DNA of 40,786 nucleotides from Telmatospirillum sp. (lineage in GTDB: Bacteria > Pseudomonadota > Alphaproteobacteria > Rhodospirillales > Magnetospirillaceae), in assembly GCA_009712185.1 (NCBI GenBank), contig WASQ01000112.1, positions 2,418-43,203 of the forward strand, given 5' to 3'. The stretch's first letter is position 1. The number at the start of each line of letters is the position of its first letter. Both the position numbers and the translations under genes were made by a program. A model generated the notes under the pieces. The model did not search any database and was not told where the DNA came from. It saw only the letters and a program-made list of their open reading frames with translations. Shown here piece after piece: positions 17,070 through 25,026 of this stretch.

Positions 17070-17452
17070 CCGAAGCGCCTGTAATAGCCGGGGTCGCCCA
17101 CCAGGATGCAACCGCGCCCGCCAAGACGGGCGATGCGGTCGAGGCCGGTCCGCATCAGGAGACTCCCGATGCCACGCCCCTGCCATTCCGGGAGAACCGA
17201 CAGCGGTCCGACACCGAACCATGTGCTCTCCTCTCCGCCGATGGAGATCGGCGAGAAGGCGATATGCCCCACCGGCGTATTACCGTGGAAAGCGATCAAC
17301 GACAGGGTCAAGGCTCGCGCCCCCCGAAGCGCGTCGACAACGCGAGATTCGGTATGGCGGCTGTGGGGCATAGTTTCAAATGCCCGCGTGATAAGAGGTC
17401 GAAGAGCGGCGACGTCTTCCTCCCGCTCGTCGAGGATTGTGATTGAGGTCAT
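16934..17452 (-). CDS. GNAT N-acetyltransferase (YjhQ-like candidate antitoxin)
   Basis: The 172-residue protein is a GNAT-fold acetyltransferase with the acetyl-CoA loop in VLPEWQGRGIGSLLM (Q/R-x2-G-x-G) and the family-typical [11 protein letters not shown] downstream. I chose the start at 17452, which has AAGGA eight bases upstream; an earlier ATG adds eight residues. It sits 77 bases downstream of a YjhX-family toxin gene on the same strand. In E. coli the GNAT protein YjhQ is encoded beside YjhX and has been reported as its antitoxin, so the same pairing is likely here. Its 3' end overlaps the multicopper oxidase gene by 136 bases on the opposite strand. Confidence 0.82.
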   Translation of the reverse strand: MTSITILDEREEDVAALRPLITRAFETMPHSRHTESRVVDALRGARALTLSLIAFHGNTPVGHIAFSPISIGGEESTWFGVGPLSVLPEWQGRGIGSLLMRTGLDRIARLGGRGCILVGDPGYYRRFGYRSVSCLALEGVSPEVVLALPLVGAAPAGAVTFHPAFGTGLEDD

Positions 17453-17529
17453 GGCGATATCCTTCAGGACAATCAAAGGTCGCGTCGCCCGGTACGGGCG
17501 CGCAGATAAACCCTTTTTGTGTCAATGTC

Positions 17530-17790
17530 TTAGCGATTGTCTGGTTGTGGCCGTACAGCCTCGCGCCCCTGACGCGAGATCCTGTAGGGGCCGCCGGCCT
17601 CGGATCGGATCAAACGCTTGCGTCGCAGCTTTTCGAAGACCTGCATAGTGCAGTCGCCGAGCCGGTAGCCGTCACGGGTGAAACAATCGATATCGGAAAT
17701 CCGGGTTGTGCCCGGAACGCGTTGGTGACGGATCAAACCGCCCTGAGCCAGCACATGCAGGACGCGCTGCTCGCTCCTCGATAAATTCAT
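17530..17790 (-). CDS. yjhX: YjhX-family toxin
   Basis: The 86-residue protein matches the YjhX family (UPF0386) from end to end. It starts MNLSRSEQRVLHVLAQGG, has DCTMQVFEKLRRKRLI in the middle and ends QPDNR, all close to E. coli YjhX, with the same length. E. coli YjhX (TopAI) has been described as a protein inhibitor of DNA topoisomerase I. The fold is predicted to be a small winged helix. A GNAT gene follows on the same strand, as in the E. coli yjhX-yjhQ pair. The family call is firm; toxicity in this organism is untested. Confidence 0.88.
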   Translation of the reverse strand: MNLSRSEQRVLHVLAQGGLIRHQRVPGTTRISDIDCFTRDGYRLGDCTMQVFEKLRRKRLIRSEAGGPYRISRQGREAVRPQPDNR

Positions 17791-17930
17791 TACGGAAAAC
17801 CTTGGCCGAAAACCAAAACATCACCGTTCCCGGTCGCGTCGCGTCAGCGAACGCTCCAGGTGGTGCTGCGGTCCGTCCCCTCAAATCAGGGACGTCAGCA
17901 GGCTCCCGCAATCTCCAGCATCAAGGCTCC

Positions 17931-17967
17931 AAAAGACGTGCCGGCGGACATCATCGTCCGCCGGCAC
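17931..17967 (-). terminator. Terminator downstream of emrB
   Basis: A perfect 12-bp GC-rich stem (17938-17949 with 17956-17967) with a 6-nt loop is followed, read on the minus strand, by TC and TTTT (plus-strand AAAA at 17931-17934). It lies 127 bases past the emrB stop, within a 303-base gap that otherwise holds nothing recognisable. Confidence 0.65.
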
Positions 17968-18093
17968 CGGTCGTGATAGGGGCAAGCACAGGCCCTGTCA
18001 ACGGGAAAGGTCCGTCCTGGCGGTTCCGTTCACCGCGGGACGTCCCGCATGGGAAATCGACGGCGCGAACGGCGGATGCGCAAAGACCCGCGG

Positions 18094-19716
18094 TCAATGA
18101 GCGCCGCCGCCGCCCGCGCCGGCCTGTGCTTTCGTCATGCCAAGCGACACCGCCATCGCAATGATGAGAAGGGCTCCGAGGAGAAAGAATGCGTCGCTGA
18201 ACCCCATGATCGTCGCCTGAAGATGGATGCTCTTGCCCACCGCCTCCAGGGCTTTGTGCCAGGCCAGTTCCGGGTCGGTCACACCATGGTTGATGAAGGT
18301 CTGCTGAAGCCCGGCGAGACGCTGTCTGGTGGCGGCCTGGAACACCGAGACATCCGTGTTGATCATGGCCGAATGGAATTGCTCCCGCCGTGTCAGAAAA
18401 GTTTGAAGGATCGCGGTTCCGAAAGCGCCGCCGAGATTGCGCATCATGTTGAACAGCCCGGAAGCGGCCCCCGCTTCAGCATGGGCGATTCCCGCCATGG
18501 CCACCACCGACAGCGGTGTCATCACCAGGGCCTGACCAACGGCACGGACAATGTTCGGGATGAGCAGTTGCTCCCCGCCATAATATTGCGACAGATGGAT
18601 GTTGAGCAGAAAACTGGCGGCGAAGACACCAAGCCCCCCGACCACCAGGAAACGGATGTCGAAACGCTTCATCAGCACCGGAACGAACGGGATCAGCAAC
18701 AGTTGCGGCAGTCCGGTCCAAGCCATGACCGCACCGATCTGCTGCGAATCATAAGCCTGCGTCTGCGACAGATAGAGCGTCAGGATCAGACCTGAGCCAT
18801 AGAGGGCAAATCCCAGCAATGTATTCGCGGTCAGCCCCAGGGCGAAATTCCTGTCACGCAGCAACTTCAGGCGAATCAACGGGCGTTCCACCGTGAGTTC
18901 AATCGCGAGAAACAGCAGAAGGGAAACCGCGGCGATCACCGACAGCCGCACGATGAAGGGGGACCCGAACCAGTCATCCTTGTTTCCCTCTTCGAGGACC
19001 GTCTGAAGACATCCGAGACCGACGGACATCGCCACGATTCCCGCCCAATCGCCGGTTTTCAGAAGGTCAAGGCGCATCGGCGACGGTTCCAGCGCGTAGT
19101 AGAGCGCTCCCAGCATGATCGCTCCGGGGACGAGGTTCAGGTAAAAAACGTACTTCCATCCGTAATTGTCGGTCAGGAATCCGCCGATGGTCGGGCCGAT
19201 GGCGGGAGCGAACGTGGCGGTTATGGCGAACAGGGCCATGCCCACCGGTCTCTGCGATTTCGGCAGTTGCGTGACGACGATGGTAAAGGCCAGCGGGATC
19301 AGAACGCCGCCGCAGAACCCCTGAATACCGCGCAGCGTAACCATCTCGCCCAGTGACGCGGCATTGCCGCACAGGGCCGAGAAAGCGAGAAACAGCACCA
19401 CATTGGTGATCATGTAGCGCCTGAGGGAAAAGACACGGCTCAAAAAATCGGTCAACGGGATCACAATGATCTCGCCGATGAGATAGGAGGTGACGACCCA
19501 TCCGCCGTCGTCGATACCCGCGCCGATGCCTCCCTGGATCTGAGCCAGGGAGGCATTGGTGATCTGGATGTTGAGCACCGCCATGAAGGCGCCGAGGACA
19601 GCCCCCAGAACACCGATCCAGGTCTTGAGATCCGCCCTCTCCCTGACGTGGTCTCCGCCCCGGGAACTGCCGGCAGTCGCCTGTGACGTGGCGGACGCAG
19701 GACCGCTGTCAGTCAT
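18094..19716 (-). CDS. emrB: DHA2-family MFS multidrug efflux permease (EmrB/QacA type)
   Basis: The 540-residue protein is a 14-helix major facilitator of the DHA2 family, which exports drugs by proton antiport. Helix 1 carries LGAFMAVLNIQITNASL, matching the family D/N motif. DDGGWVVTSYLIGEIIVIPL follows, as does the motif C-like GPTIGGFLTDNYGWKYVFYLN. The C-terminus ends in a glycine-rich tail. It follows the membrane-fusion gene emrA after 18 bases and both are controlled by the divergent TetR gene. Together with an outer-membrane channel not in this window it would form a tripartite pump. The substrate cannot be read from the sequence. Confidence 0.92.
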   Translation of the reverse strand: MTDSGPASATSQATAGSSRGGDHVRERADLKTWIGVLGAVLGAFMAVLNIQITNASLAQIQGGIGAGIDDGGWVVTSYLIGEIIVIPLTDFLSRVFSLRRYMITNVVLFLAFSALCGNAASLGEMVTLRGIQGFCGGVLIPLAFTIVVTQLPKSQRPVGMALFAITATFAPAIGPTIGGFLTDNYGWKYVFYLNLVPGAIMLGALYYALEPSPMRLDLLKTGDWAGIVAMSVGLGCLQTVLEEGNKDDWFGSPFIVRLSVIAAVSLLLFLAIELTVERPLIRLKLLRDRNFALGLTANTLLGFALYGSGLILTLYLSQTQAYDSQQIGAVMAWTGLPQLLLIPFVPVLMKRFDIRFLVVGGLGVFAASFLLNIHLSQYYGGEQLLIPNIVRAVGQALVMTPLSVVAMAGIAHAEAGAASGLFNMMRNLGGAFGTAILQTFLTRREQFHSAMINTDVSVFQAATRQRLAGLQQTFINHGVTDPELAWHKALEAVGKSIHLQATIMGFSDAFFLLGALLIIAMAVSLGMTKAQAGAGGGGAH

Positions 19717-19734
19717 TCTGCCCCTCCGGCCGGA

Positions 19735-20820
19735 TCAACGCGCGGCCACCGCATGGTCGGAAACCGGGTTCCTGGCGTCCGCCAGGGCCTGTTCCTTGGT
19801 GTCGATTGTCGGCTGAACCGACATGCCCGGGCGCAGGCGATCACTGGCGGCAATCCGGTCCAGGGTGATCTTCACGGGAATCCGTTGCACCACCTTGGTG
19901 AAATTGCCGGTCGCGTTATCGGGCGGCAACAGCGCGAATTCCTGCCCGGCGGCCGGCGCGACACTATCAACATGTCCCTGGAAGACGACACCCGGGAAGC
20001 TGTCCACGGTGATGTCCACCGACTGGCCCTTGTGGACATGGGTCAACTGGGTTTCCTTGAAATTCCCGACCACATAGACGGATTGCAGCGGAACCAGAGC
20101 CATGAGTTGGGTTCCCGCCTGGACATACTGCCCGACCCGCAGGGTCCGGTTGCCGACCGTTCCGCCGATGGGCGCAACGAGGGTCGTGTAGCTGAGGTTC
20201 AGTTCCGCCTGCGCGACAACCGCCTGATCGTGGGTCAGCGCGGCGCGGGCTTTCGCCAGCCCGGTGTTCAACACCTCGATTTCCTTTTCCGCGGCGGCCA
20301 GTGCCGCACGGTCGCGAACCAGCGCCGCGTTCTTCTGTTGAATATCCGAAGCCGCCTGCTGGGCGCGCTGCACGGTCCCGTATCCGGTCTTCTGAAGGTC
20401 CCGGTAGCGGTCCAGTTCCTGCTGCGCGAAAACCCGAGCCGCCTCATCGACAGCGATGGCGGCCCGTGCCTGTTCCACCATCTGATGCTGCTGATCGATC
20501 TGAGCCAGGATATTGGCGACGGTGGCCTGCGCTGCCTCCGCATCCGCCTTCGCCTGCTCAAGGGCATTGCGGAAATCCCGGTCATCGATCCGGGCGACGG
20601 CCTGGCCGGCGGAGACTGTCTGATTGTCCTCCACCAGCACCTCCGAAATATACCCGGACACCTTGGGCGCCACCGTCGTGTAGTCGGCGCGAACATAGGC
20701 GTCGTCGGTGGTTACCTGGAAGCGGTCCTCGGTCCACCACCGGTAGCCCCACCCCGCCGCCACAACCACCAGGGCCAGGGCGGCCCCGCCCATCAACCCC
20801 TGCCTTACCCGGATCGCCAT
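19735..20820 (-). CDS. emrA: HlyD/EmrA-family membrane fusion protein
   Basis: This 361-residue periplasmic adaptor links the EmrB-type permease to an outer-membrane channel. It has one N-terminal membrane anchor (about residues 8-27) and a typical biotinyl-lipoyl start (DDAYVRADYTTVAPKVSGYI and VEDNQTVSAGQAVARID). A long alpha-helical hairpin follows, then the second lipoyl half and beta-barrel (APIGGTVGNRTLRVGQYVQ, FKETQLTHVHKGQ). I placed the start at 20820, which has GGAG six bases upstream; the frame is open much further but upstream residues are the shadow of the regulatory region and tetR. It is the first gene of the emrAB operon. Confidence 0.92.
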   Translation of the reverse strand: MAIRVRQGLMGGAALALVVVAAGWGYRWWTEDRFQVTTDDAYVRADYTTVAPKVSGYISEVLVEDNQTVSAGQAVARIDDRDFRNALEQAKADAEAAQATVANILAQIDQQHQMVEQARAAIAVDEAARVFAQQELDRYRDLQKTGYGTVQRAQQAASDIQQKNAALVRDRAALAAAEKEIEVLNTGLAKARAALTHDQAVVAQAELNLSYTTLVAPIGGTVGNRTLRVGQYVQAGTQLMALVPLQSVYVVGNFKETQLTHVHKGQSVDITVDSFPGVVFQGHVDSVAPAAGQEFALLPPDNATGNFTKVVQRIPVKITLDRIAASDRLRPGMSVQPTIDTKEQALADARNPVSDHAVAAR

Positions 20821-20841
20821 ATCAAACTCCGCTAAACCGAA

Positions 20842-20886
20842 CCGTCTAGTACGGAACAATCTGGTGATCATCCGACCATTCGTCAA
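20842..20886 (-). promoter_or_regulatory. emrAB promoter with operator-like repeat
   Basis: On the minus strand a -35-like TTGACG (plus 20881-20886) lies upstream of a weak -10. Just downstream is CCGT-CTAGT-ACGG (20842-20854 as a near palindrome) containing TAGTACGGAA (20847-20856). The exact reverse complement of this 10-mer recurs at 20965-20974 in front of tetR. This is what a TetR repressor controlling both divergent genes would need. Confidence 0.6.
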
Positions 20887-20964
20887 GAACATGATGTGGG
20901 AAAATGCAGACTTCCGTTGCATAGCTGCCCTTACGCTCTTGCGGCCGGTTGCGTTCGACGCATA

Positions 20965-20983
20965 TTCCGTACTAACTATTACG
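20965..20983 (+). promoter_or_regulatory. Operator-like palindrome in front of tetR
   Basis: TTCCGTACTA (20965-20974) mirrors the site at 20847-20856. It overlaps a palindrome CGTA-N8-TACG (20968-20971 and 20980-20983). It is 27 bases upstream of the tetR start and is a likely autoregulatory operator. Confidence 0.6.
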
Positions 20984-21009
20984 AGGCTTTGCAAAGGACA
21001 GTCAGAACG

Positions 21010-21669
21010 ATGGCCATGACCGGAACCCCGGGACGCGCGACCAGAACGAGACGCACCTGCGAGAATATTCTCGATGCGGCCAATGCCGTGTTTCTGGAGC
21101 GGGGTTATAGCGGTGCCAGCATCGACGCCATCGTCGAGCGTGCCGGCTGTTCCAAGGAGACCGTTTATGCCCATTTCACCAACAAGGCCGGCCTTCTGAA
21201 GTCGATCGTCGAACGGGGGACGGAAGTCTTCCGACACAAACTGGATCTGGTCGAGGAGGACCGGCCGATCAAGGATGTGCTGCTGGATGTGGCGAAGGGC
21301 TATCTGATTTTCATTCTGACGCCCGAAATGCAGGCGTTCTACAGGCTGGTCATCGCGGAAAGCGGACGGATGCCGGAGGTTGGTGATGTCTTCTACCGCC
21401 AGGGACCCGAGATCACCGCAAACCGCCTGGCCGCCAGGCTGCGCCTCTGGCAAAGGGACGGTCTCATCTCCCCCGACGATCCGGATCGCGCGGCCGTCAT
21501 TTTCTTCGCCATGCTGCGCGGGGATCTGCAATGGCGTGTCCTGTTCAACGCGACACGGAGCCCGACTACGGTCGAGATCGACGCCCATGCGGCGTTCGTC
21601 GTCGATGGTTTCCTGGCACTGTGCCGGTATCGCGATCCCGCCACCCGGTCGCCCGGCGATCGCGGCTGA
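21010..21669 (+). CDS. TetR-family repressor of the divergent emrAB genes
   Basis: The 219-residue regulator has an N-terminal TetR helix-turn-helix: ILDAANAVFLERGYSGASIDAIVERAGCSKETVYAHFTNKAGLL-type sequence at about residues 19-62. The C-terminal ligand domain is of the AcrR/TetR_C type (FYRLVIAESGRMPEV, as in many efflux repressors). I chose the ATG at 21010, with AAAGGA at 20993-20998; the frame is open back to 20896 but those residues are not TetR-like. It is divergent from emrAB and mirrored operator-like repeats lie between, so it very likely represses both. The gene just downstream is co-directional. Confidence 0.9.
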   Translation: MAMTGTPGRATRTRRTCENILDAANAVFLERGYSGASIDAIVERAGCSKETVYAHFTNKAGLLKSIVERGTEVFRHKLDLVEEDRPIKDVLLDVAKGYLIFILTPEMQAFYRLVIAESGRMPEVGDVFYRQGPEITANRLAARLRLWQRDGLISPDDPDRAAVIFFAMLRGDLQWRVLFNATRSPTTVEIDAHAAFVVDGFLALCRYRDPATRSPGDRG

Positions 21670-21712
21670 CTCTCGACTGGTGAGCAGCCTCGCGTCTGGA
21701 AGGAATGGTCTG

Positions 21713-22939
21713 ATGACATGCGGATGGCGTACCGTCGCTACTTTGGCTTTGGCCCTGTTGGTATCCGTGCCTCTTCCTTCCGAAACGGAGGCGGCTCCGG
21801 CGTCAGCCTGCGACGCGCTGTCCTCGGCCGTCGAGAATGGCGTCGGGCCGGTCTTCGTGGCCAGTTTTCCGACCGCTCCGGCGGGGCCTCTGCACGGGTC
21901 CGCGTTCCTTTATGACAATGCCGTGGCTGCGATAGCCCTCTCGGGTTGCGGCGATATCGCCAAGGCGCGCCGGATCGGCGATGCGATCCGCTATGCCCTC
22001 GACCATGATCGTTTCTGGCACGACGGACGGCTGAGAAACGCCTATGCCGCCGGGACGCCCGGTCCCGGTGACGTCAAGCTGCCGGGATGGTGGGATGCCG
22101 ACCGCAATCAGTGGCTGGAGGACCGATATCAGGTCGCCTCCGACACCGGCAACATGGCCTGGGCCATGCTGGCCCTGATGGCGGTGGACAAGGCCGTGCC
22201 CGGAGCCGGATATCGCGACGCCGCCGCCACGATCGGCCGGTGGATCGCCGGAAGGAAGGACGCCCGGGGAGCCGGCGGCTTCACCGGCGGAACCTTTGGC
22301 CATGAACCGGCTCCGACGGCCATCTCATGGAAATCTACCGAACACAACACGGACCTCGCGGCCGCGTTCGGATTGCTCGCCAATGCCACCGGCGGGCCGG
22401 AATGGCGCGAACTGGCAGCGGCGGCGACAACCTTCGTCCAGGCCATGTGGGCCGATGAGCGCGGCGCCTTTGTCACCGGCACCGGGGACGATGGCGTGAC
22501 CATCAATCCGATGCTGGCCCTGGACGCGCAGGTCTGGCCGCTTCTGGCGCTACCGGATGCCATCCGGCGCTATGACGTCATCGGCCGCACCATCGAGGCC
22601 TCGCTGGCGGTTGGCGACGGTGTGGCCTACGGCCCGGTCCGCGACGGCGTCTGGACGGAGGGGACCGCCCAGGCGGCCCTCCTTGACCGGCTTGCCGGCC
22701 AACAGGACAAAGCCCGCCGCCGGCTGTCCGCCCTCGCCCCCCAACGCCTCGCCGACGGCAGCTATCTGGCGACATCGACGGCAAGCCTGCCGACCGGTTT
22801 CGTTCTCGCGACGGATCCCTCCAAGCCGAGGCTCTATTTCCGGCTTCCCCATCTTGCCGCCACCGCCTGGGTGGCGCTCGCGGAATGCGGCTTCAATCCG
22901 TTCACCGCGACGGGCGCTTTGCCTGCACCTCACTCGTGA
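21713..22939 (+). CDS. Secreted protein resembling six-hairpin glycosidases
   Basis: The 408-residue product has a clear signal peptide (hydrophobic TLALALLVSVPL, cleavage near TEA-AP) and no further membrane segment. The mature part is alpha-helical and repetitive: GSAFLYDNAVAAIAL, DTGNMAWAMLALM, EHNTDLAAAFGLLA, LDAQVWPLLAL and HLAATAWVALAE occur at intervals. This pattern of helix pairs with aromatic and acidic residues is typical of (alpha/alpha)6 toroids such as six-hairpin glycosidases. I do not recognise a specific family or catalytic pair with certainty. AAGGA precedes the ATG by eight bases, and the gene starts 43 bases after tetR, so cotranscription is possible. A role in surface polysaccharide trimming is a guess. 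Confidence 0.65.
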   Translation: MTCGWRTVATLALALLVSVPLPSETEAAPASACDALSSAVENGVGPVFVASFPTAPAGPLHGSAFLYDNAVAAIALSGCGDIAKARRIGDAIRYALDHDRFWHDGRLRNAYAAGTPGPGDVKLPGWWDADRNQWLEDRYQVASDTGNMAWAMLALMAVDKAVPGAGYRDAAATIGRWIAGRKDARGAGGFTGGTFGHEPAPTAISWKSTEHNTDLAAAFGLLANATGGPEWRELAAAATTFVQAMWADERGAFVTGTGDDGVTINPMLALDAQVWPLLALPDAIRRYDVIGRTIEASLAVGDGVAYGPVRDGVWTEGTAQAALLDRLAGQQDKARRRLSALAPQRLADGSYLATSTASLPTGFVLATDPSKPRLYFRLPHLAATAWVALAECGFNPFTATGALPAPHS

Positions 22940-23014
22940 CAGATGCGGGGCAGGCCGGCGCGAGGGAGCCGGCCCTGGCCCAATCGCCGCCCCGACGACA
23001 TTCCCATCAGAGAC

Positions 23015-23632
23015 TCAGGCCGGAAAAGGGGAGCCCCTGAACTCGGGCAGATTTTCGGCACGGGCGGAAAACGCCGTCAGCGCCGGGTATTCCGCCGCCG
23101 TAACGACATCGGCAAGAACGCCCTGGGTGAACCTCCAGGCCACCGCCATCGTAATGTCGGCCTGAAATGGCCGGGCGCCCGGCAGCCAGACGTCTCCCGA
23201 CCCAATCTCCGCTTCGAGGAGTCTATAGGCGGTCAGAAGCTGCCCCCGGATACGATCGATCCAAGGTTGATACCGTTTCTCCGCCGGACGCAGATTGAAT
23301 TCATAGACCATTTGGACCGTTTTTTCGCAGGCGGCCAGCGCCAGGCCCGTCAATCTCTGTCCGCGCGTGAAATCCTCCGCGCTGACCGGGTAAAGGCTGC
23401 GATCCGGCGGAACCAGCCGTTCCAGATAATCGAGGATCAGGGTGGATTCGAGGAGTGTTATGCCATCCTCCGTCACCAGGGTCGGCGCCTTCACCACGGG
23501 ATTGATCGCGGCGAAGCCGTCGTACTGGCTGAAAACGGAGAGGGAGTCATGGGAAAACGGAAGTCCAAGGAACCGCATGGAAACCGCAACGCGGCGGACA
23601 TAGGGCGAATCGAGCATACCGATCAAGCGCAT
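23015..23632 (-). CDS. Glutathione S-transferase family protein
   Basis: The 205-residue protein has an N-terminal thioredoxin-like GST domain (MRLIGMLDSPYVRRVAVSM, with the likely active-site Ser in SPY) and the cis-proline and glutathione-binding stretch VKAPTLVTEDG followed by LLESTLILDYLE. An all-helical C-terminal domain ends it. Family members conjugate or reduce small electrophiles with glutathione; the substrate is unknown. I chose the start at 23632, preceded by GAAGGGG; a start at 23650 adds six residues. It stands alone on the minus strand, convergent with the secreted glycosidase-like gene. Confidence 0.88.
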   Translation of the reverse strand: MRLIGMLDSPYVRRVAVSMRFLGLPFSHDSLSVFSQYDGFAAINPVVKAPTLVTEDGITLLESTLILDYLERLVPPDRSLYPVSAEDFTRGQRLTGLALAACEKTVQMVYEFNLRPAEKRYQPWIDRIRGQLLTAYRLLEAEIGSGDVWLPGARPFQADITMAVAWRFTQGVLADVVTAAEYPALTAFSARAENLPEFRGSPFPA

Positions 23633-24093
23633 AGGCCACCCCTTCATCAAAGGATCATGGAAACCCGAGATATTGGCAGATGACGTCAGAGCTCCGAACC
23701 CGGATGACCGGGATGGTCCCTTTATCCGTTATGTCCGCATGGAAGACTGTGAAAAAAGGACACCGGATGGCGCGGATATCCGCCATCGGGCCGGCCCCGG
23801 GCTTTCCGACTTCTCAGCCTGGCGGAAGCGGGTACTGAGGCCTCCCCCCACTCTCCAAGACACACCCTGTCCGCATTTCGCCGGGATGGCGGCGAAATAA
23901 CGCGTCCCGTTCCGCGTTCCGGACCGGGCGGCCGGCGTCATGGTGTCACAGCCGTTGCGCAAAGGCCAATCCGACGGCCCATCATGCGCCGCATGCCCTA
24001 TTCCAGGGGCAGCTTTCGCCATCGACAGTTTTCCTGAGCCGACGCGCCGGACGCTCCGCCGGCGTCAGACCAACCGGCTGTCGCCTGATCCCG
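23633..24093. other. Intergenic region without recognisable genes
   Basis: About 460 bases between the GST start and the TetR stop. Short frames on both strands have no convincing start sites or recognisable products, and no strong hairpin or promoter pair stands out. The GST promoter must lie in its left part. Confidence 0.4.
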
Positions 24094-24732
24094 TCAGGCC
24101 GGTCCGCTGACGCCCGACGATCCGAAAAGAATTGCAAAACCTTGCAGGGCCCGGTCAACCAACTGGTCGTCGGTCAGTCCCTCGGGGCGTTCCAGGCGCC
24201 CCTGGATCGTCAGGGAGGCGAGGCCGTGCCCCAGGACCCATCCCGCCAGAGCGGCGCTCCGCGCGCCTCCGGAACCAGGTTCGAGTCCGGAATCCTTTGC
24301 AATCACGGCCTGGACCAGCGTGAAGGAGCGGGTTCTGGCGTCGGCGAGGCCGACGGCCGACTCATCGCCGATGAATTCCGGACCGAACATCAACTGGTAG
24401 AGGCAGGGATTGCGGCAGGCGAACCGGAAATAGGCGAGAGCGGCTTCCCGAAGAAGCGATCCCGGCGCGGCCGTTGCCGCCCTTTCCTCGACCGCCACCG
24501 CCAGCTCCCGGAAGCCCTGGGCCGCCAGATGCCCCAGCAACGAGGCCCGGCTGTCAAAATGATGATAGGCGGCGGCCGGGCTCACTCCAATCCGCGCCGA
24601 TACCGCCCTGAGGGACAGCTTGGCCGGCCCCACTTCCTCCAGCATGGCTCGCGCCGCATCCAGAAGCAGCGTATCCAGATGACCGACGTGATAGGTCGGC
24701 CGGTCGACCGTCCTCGTTTTTGCCTTCGCCAC
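24094..24732 (-). CDS. TetR-family regulator (WHG-type C-terminal domain)
   Basis: The product is a TetR-type regulator with the helix-turn-helix at LSLRAVSARIGVSPAAAYHHFDSRASLLGHLAAQG. Its C-terminal domain is like TetR_C_33/WHG (YFRFACRNPCLYQLMFGPEF is characteristic). The start is uncertain. I use GTG at 24732, giving 212 residues and a normal ten-odd residues before the DNA-binding domain; GTG codons at 24741 and 24744 and a TTG at 24789 are alternatives. It is divergent from a crotonase gene 294 bases away, and repeated CGATAAC boxes lie between, so it probably controls that gene. Confidence 0.85.
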   Translation of the reverse strand: MAKAKTRTVDRPTYHVGHLDTLLLDAARAMLEEVGPAKLSLRAVSARIGVSPAAAYHHFDSRASLLGHLAAQGFRELAVAVEERAATAAPGSLLREAALAYFRFACRNPCLYQLMFGPEFIGDESAVGLADARTRSFTLVQAVIAKDSGLEPGSGGARSAALAGWVLGHGLASLTIQGRLERPEGLTDDQLVDRALQGFAILFGSSGVSGPA

Positions 24733-24895
24733 CGTTTTCACCACCCGCTCAGAGAAATCGTACGATCGGACGTTTGGGACCTGTCGCAATACACGGGCTT
24801 CAGGTCATGCATCAACAAGCCGTTATCCTGCCGATCGCGGGCCCGGGACGCAACCTGACGGCGAGGACGCCACTTACAAAAAATGCTGTCAATTT

Positions 24896-24950
24896 CGATA
24901 ACTTAACATCGATAACATTCTTGACACTGTTTATTTTTGTTGTCCATCAT
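24896..24950 (+). promoter_or_regulatory. Promoter and CGATAAC repeats between tetR and the crotonase gene
   Basis: Two direct copies of CGATAAC (24896-24902 and 24910-24916) are spaced 14 bases apart, just upstream of a perfect -35 TTGACA (24921-24926). An acceptable -10 (CATCAT, 24945-24950) lies 18 bases further on. The repeats are placed to bind the divergent TetR protein or an activator. The surrounding 60 bases are AT-rich. Confidence 0.55.
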
Positions 24951-25026
24951 CGCGTGCCGGATGACGGGGTGTGATGACGGCGTGGTCCGGCGTGGTTTCA
25001 ATCTATCACCCGTGGAGAGTAGAAGC

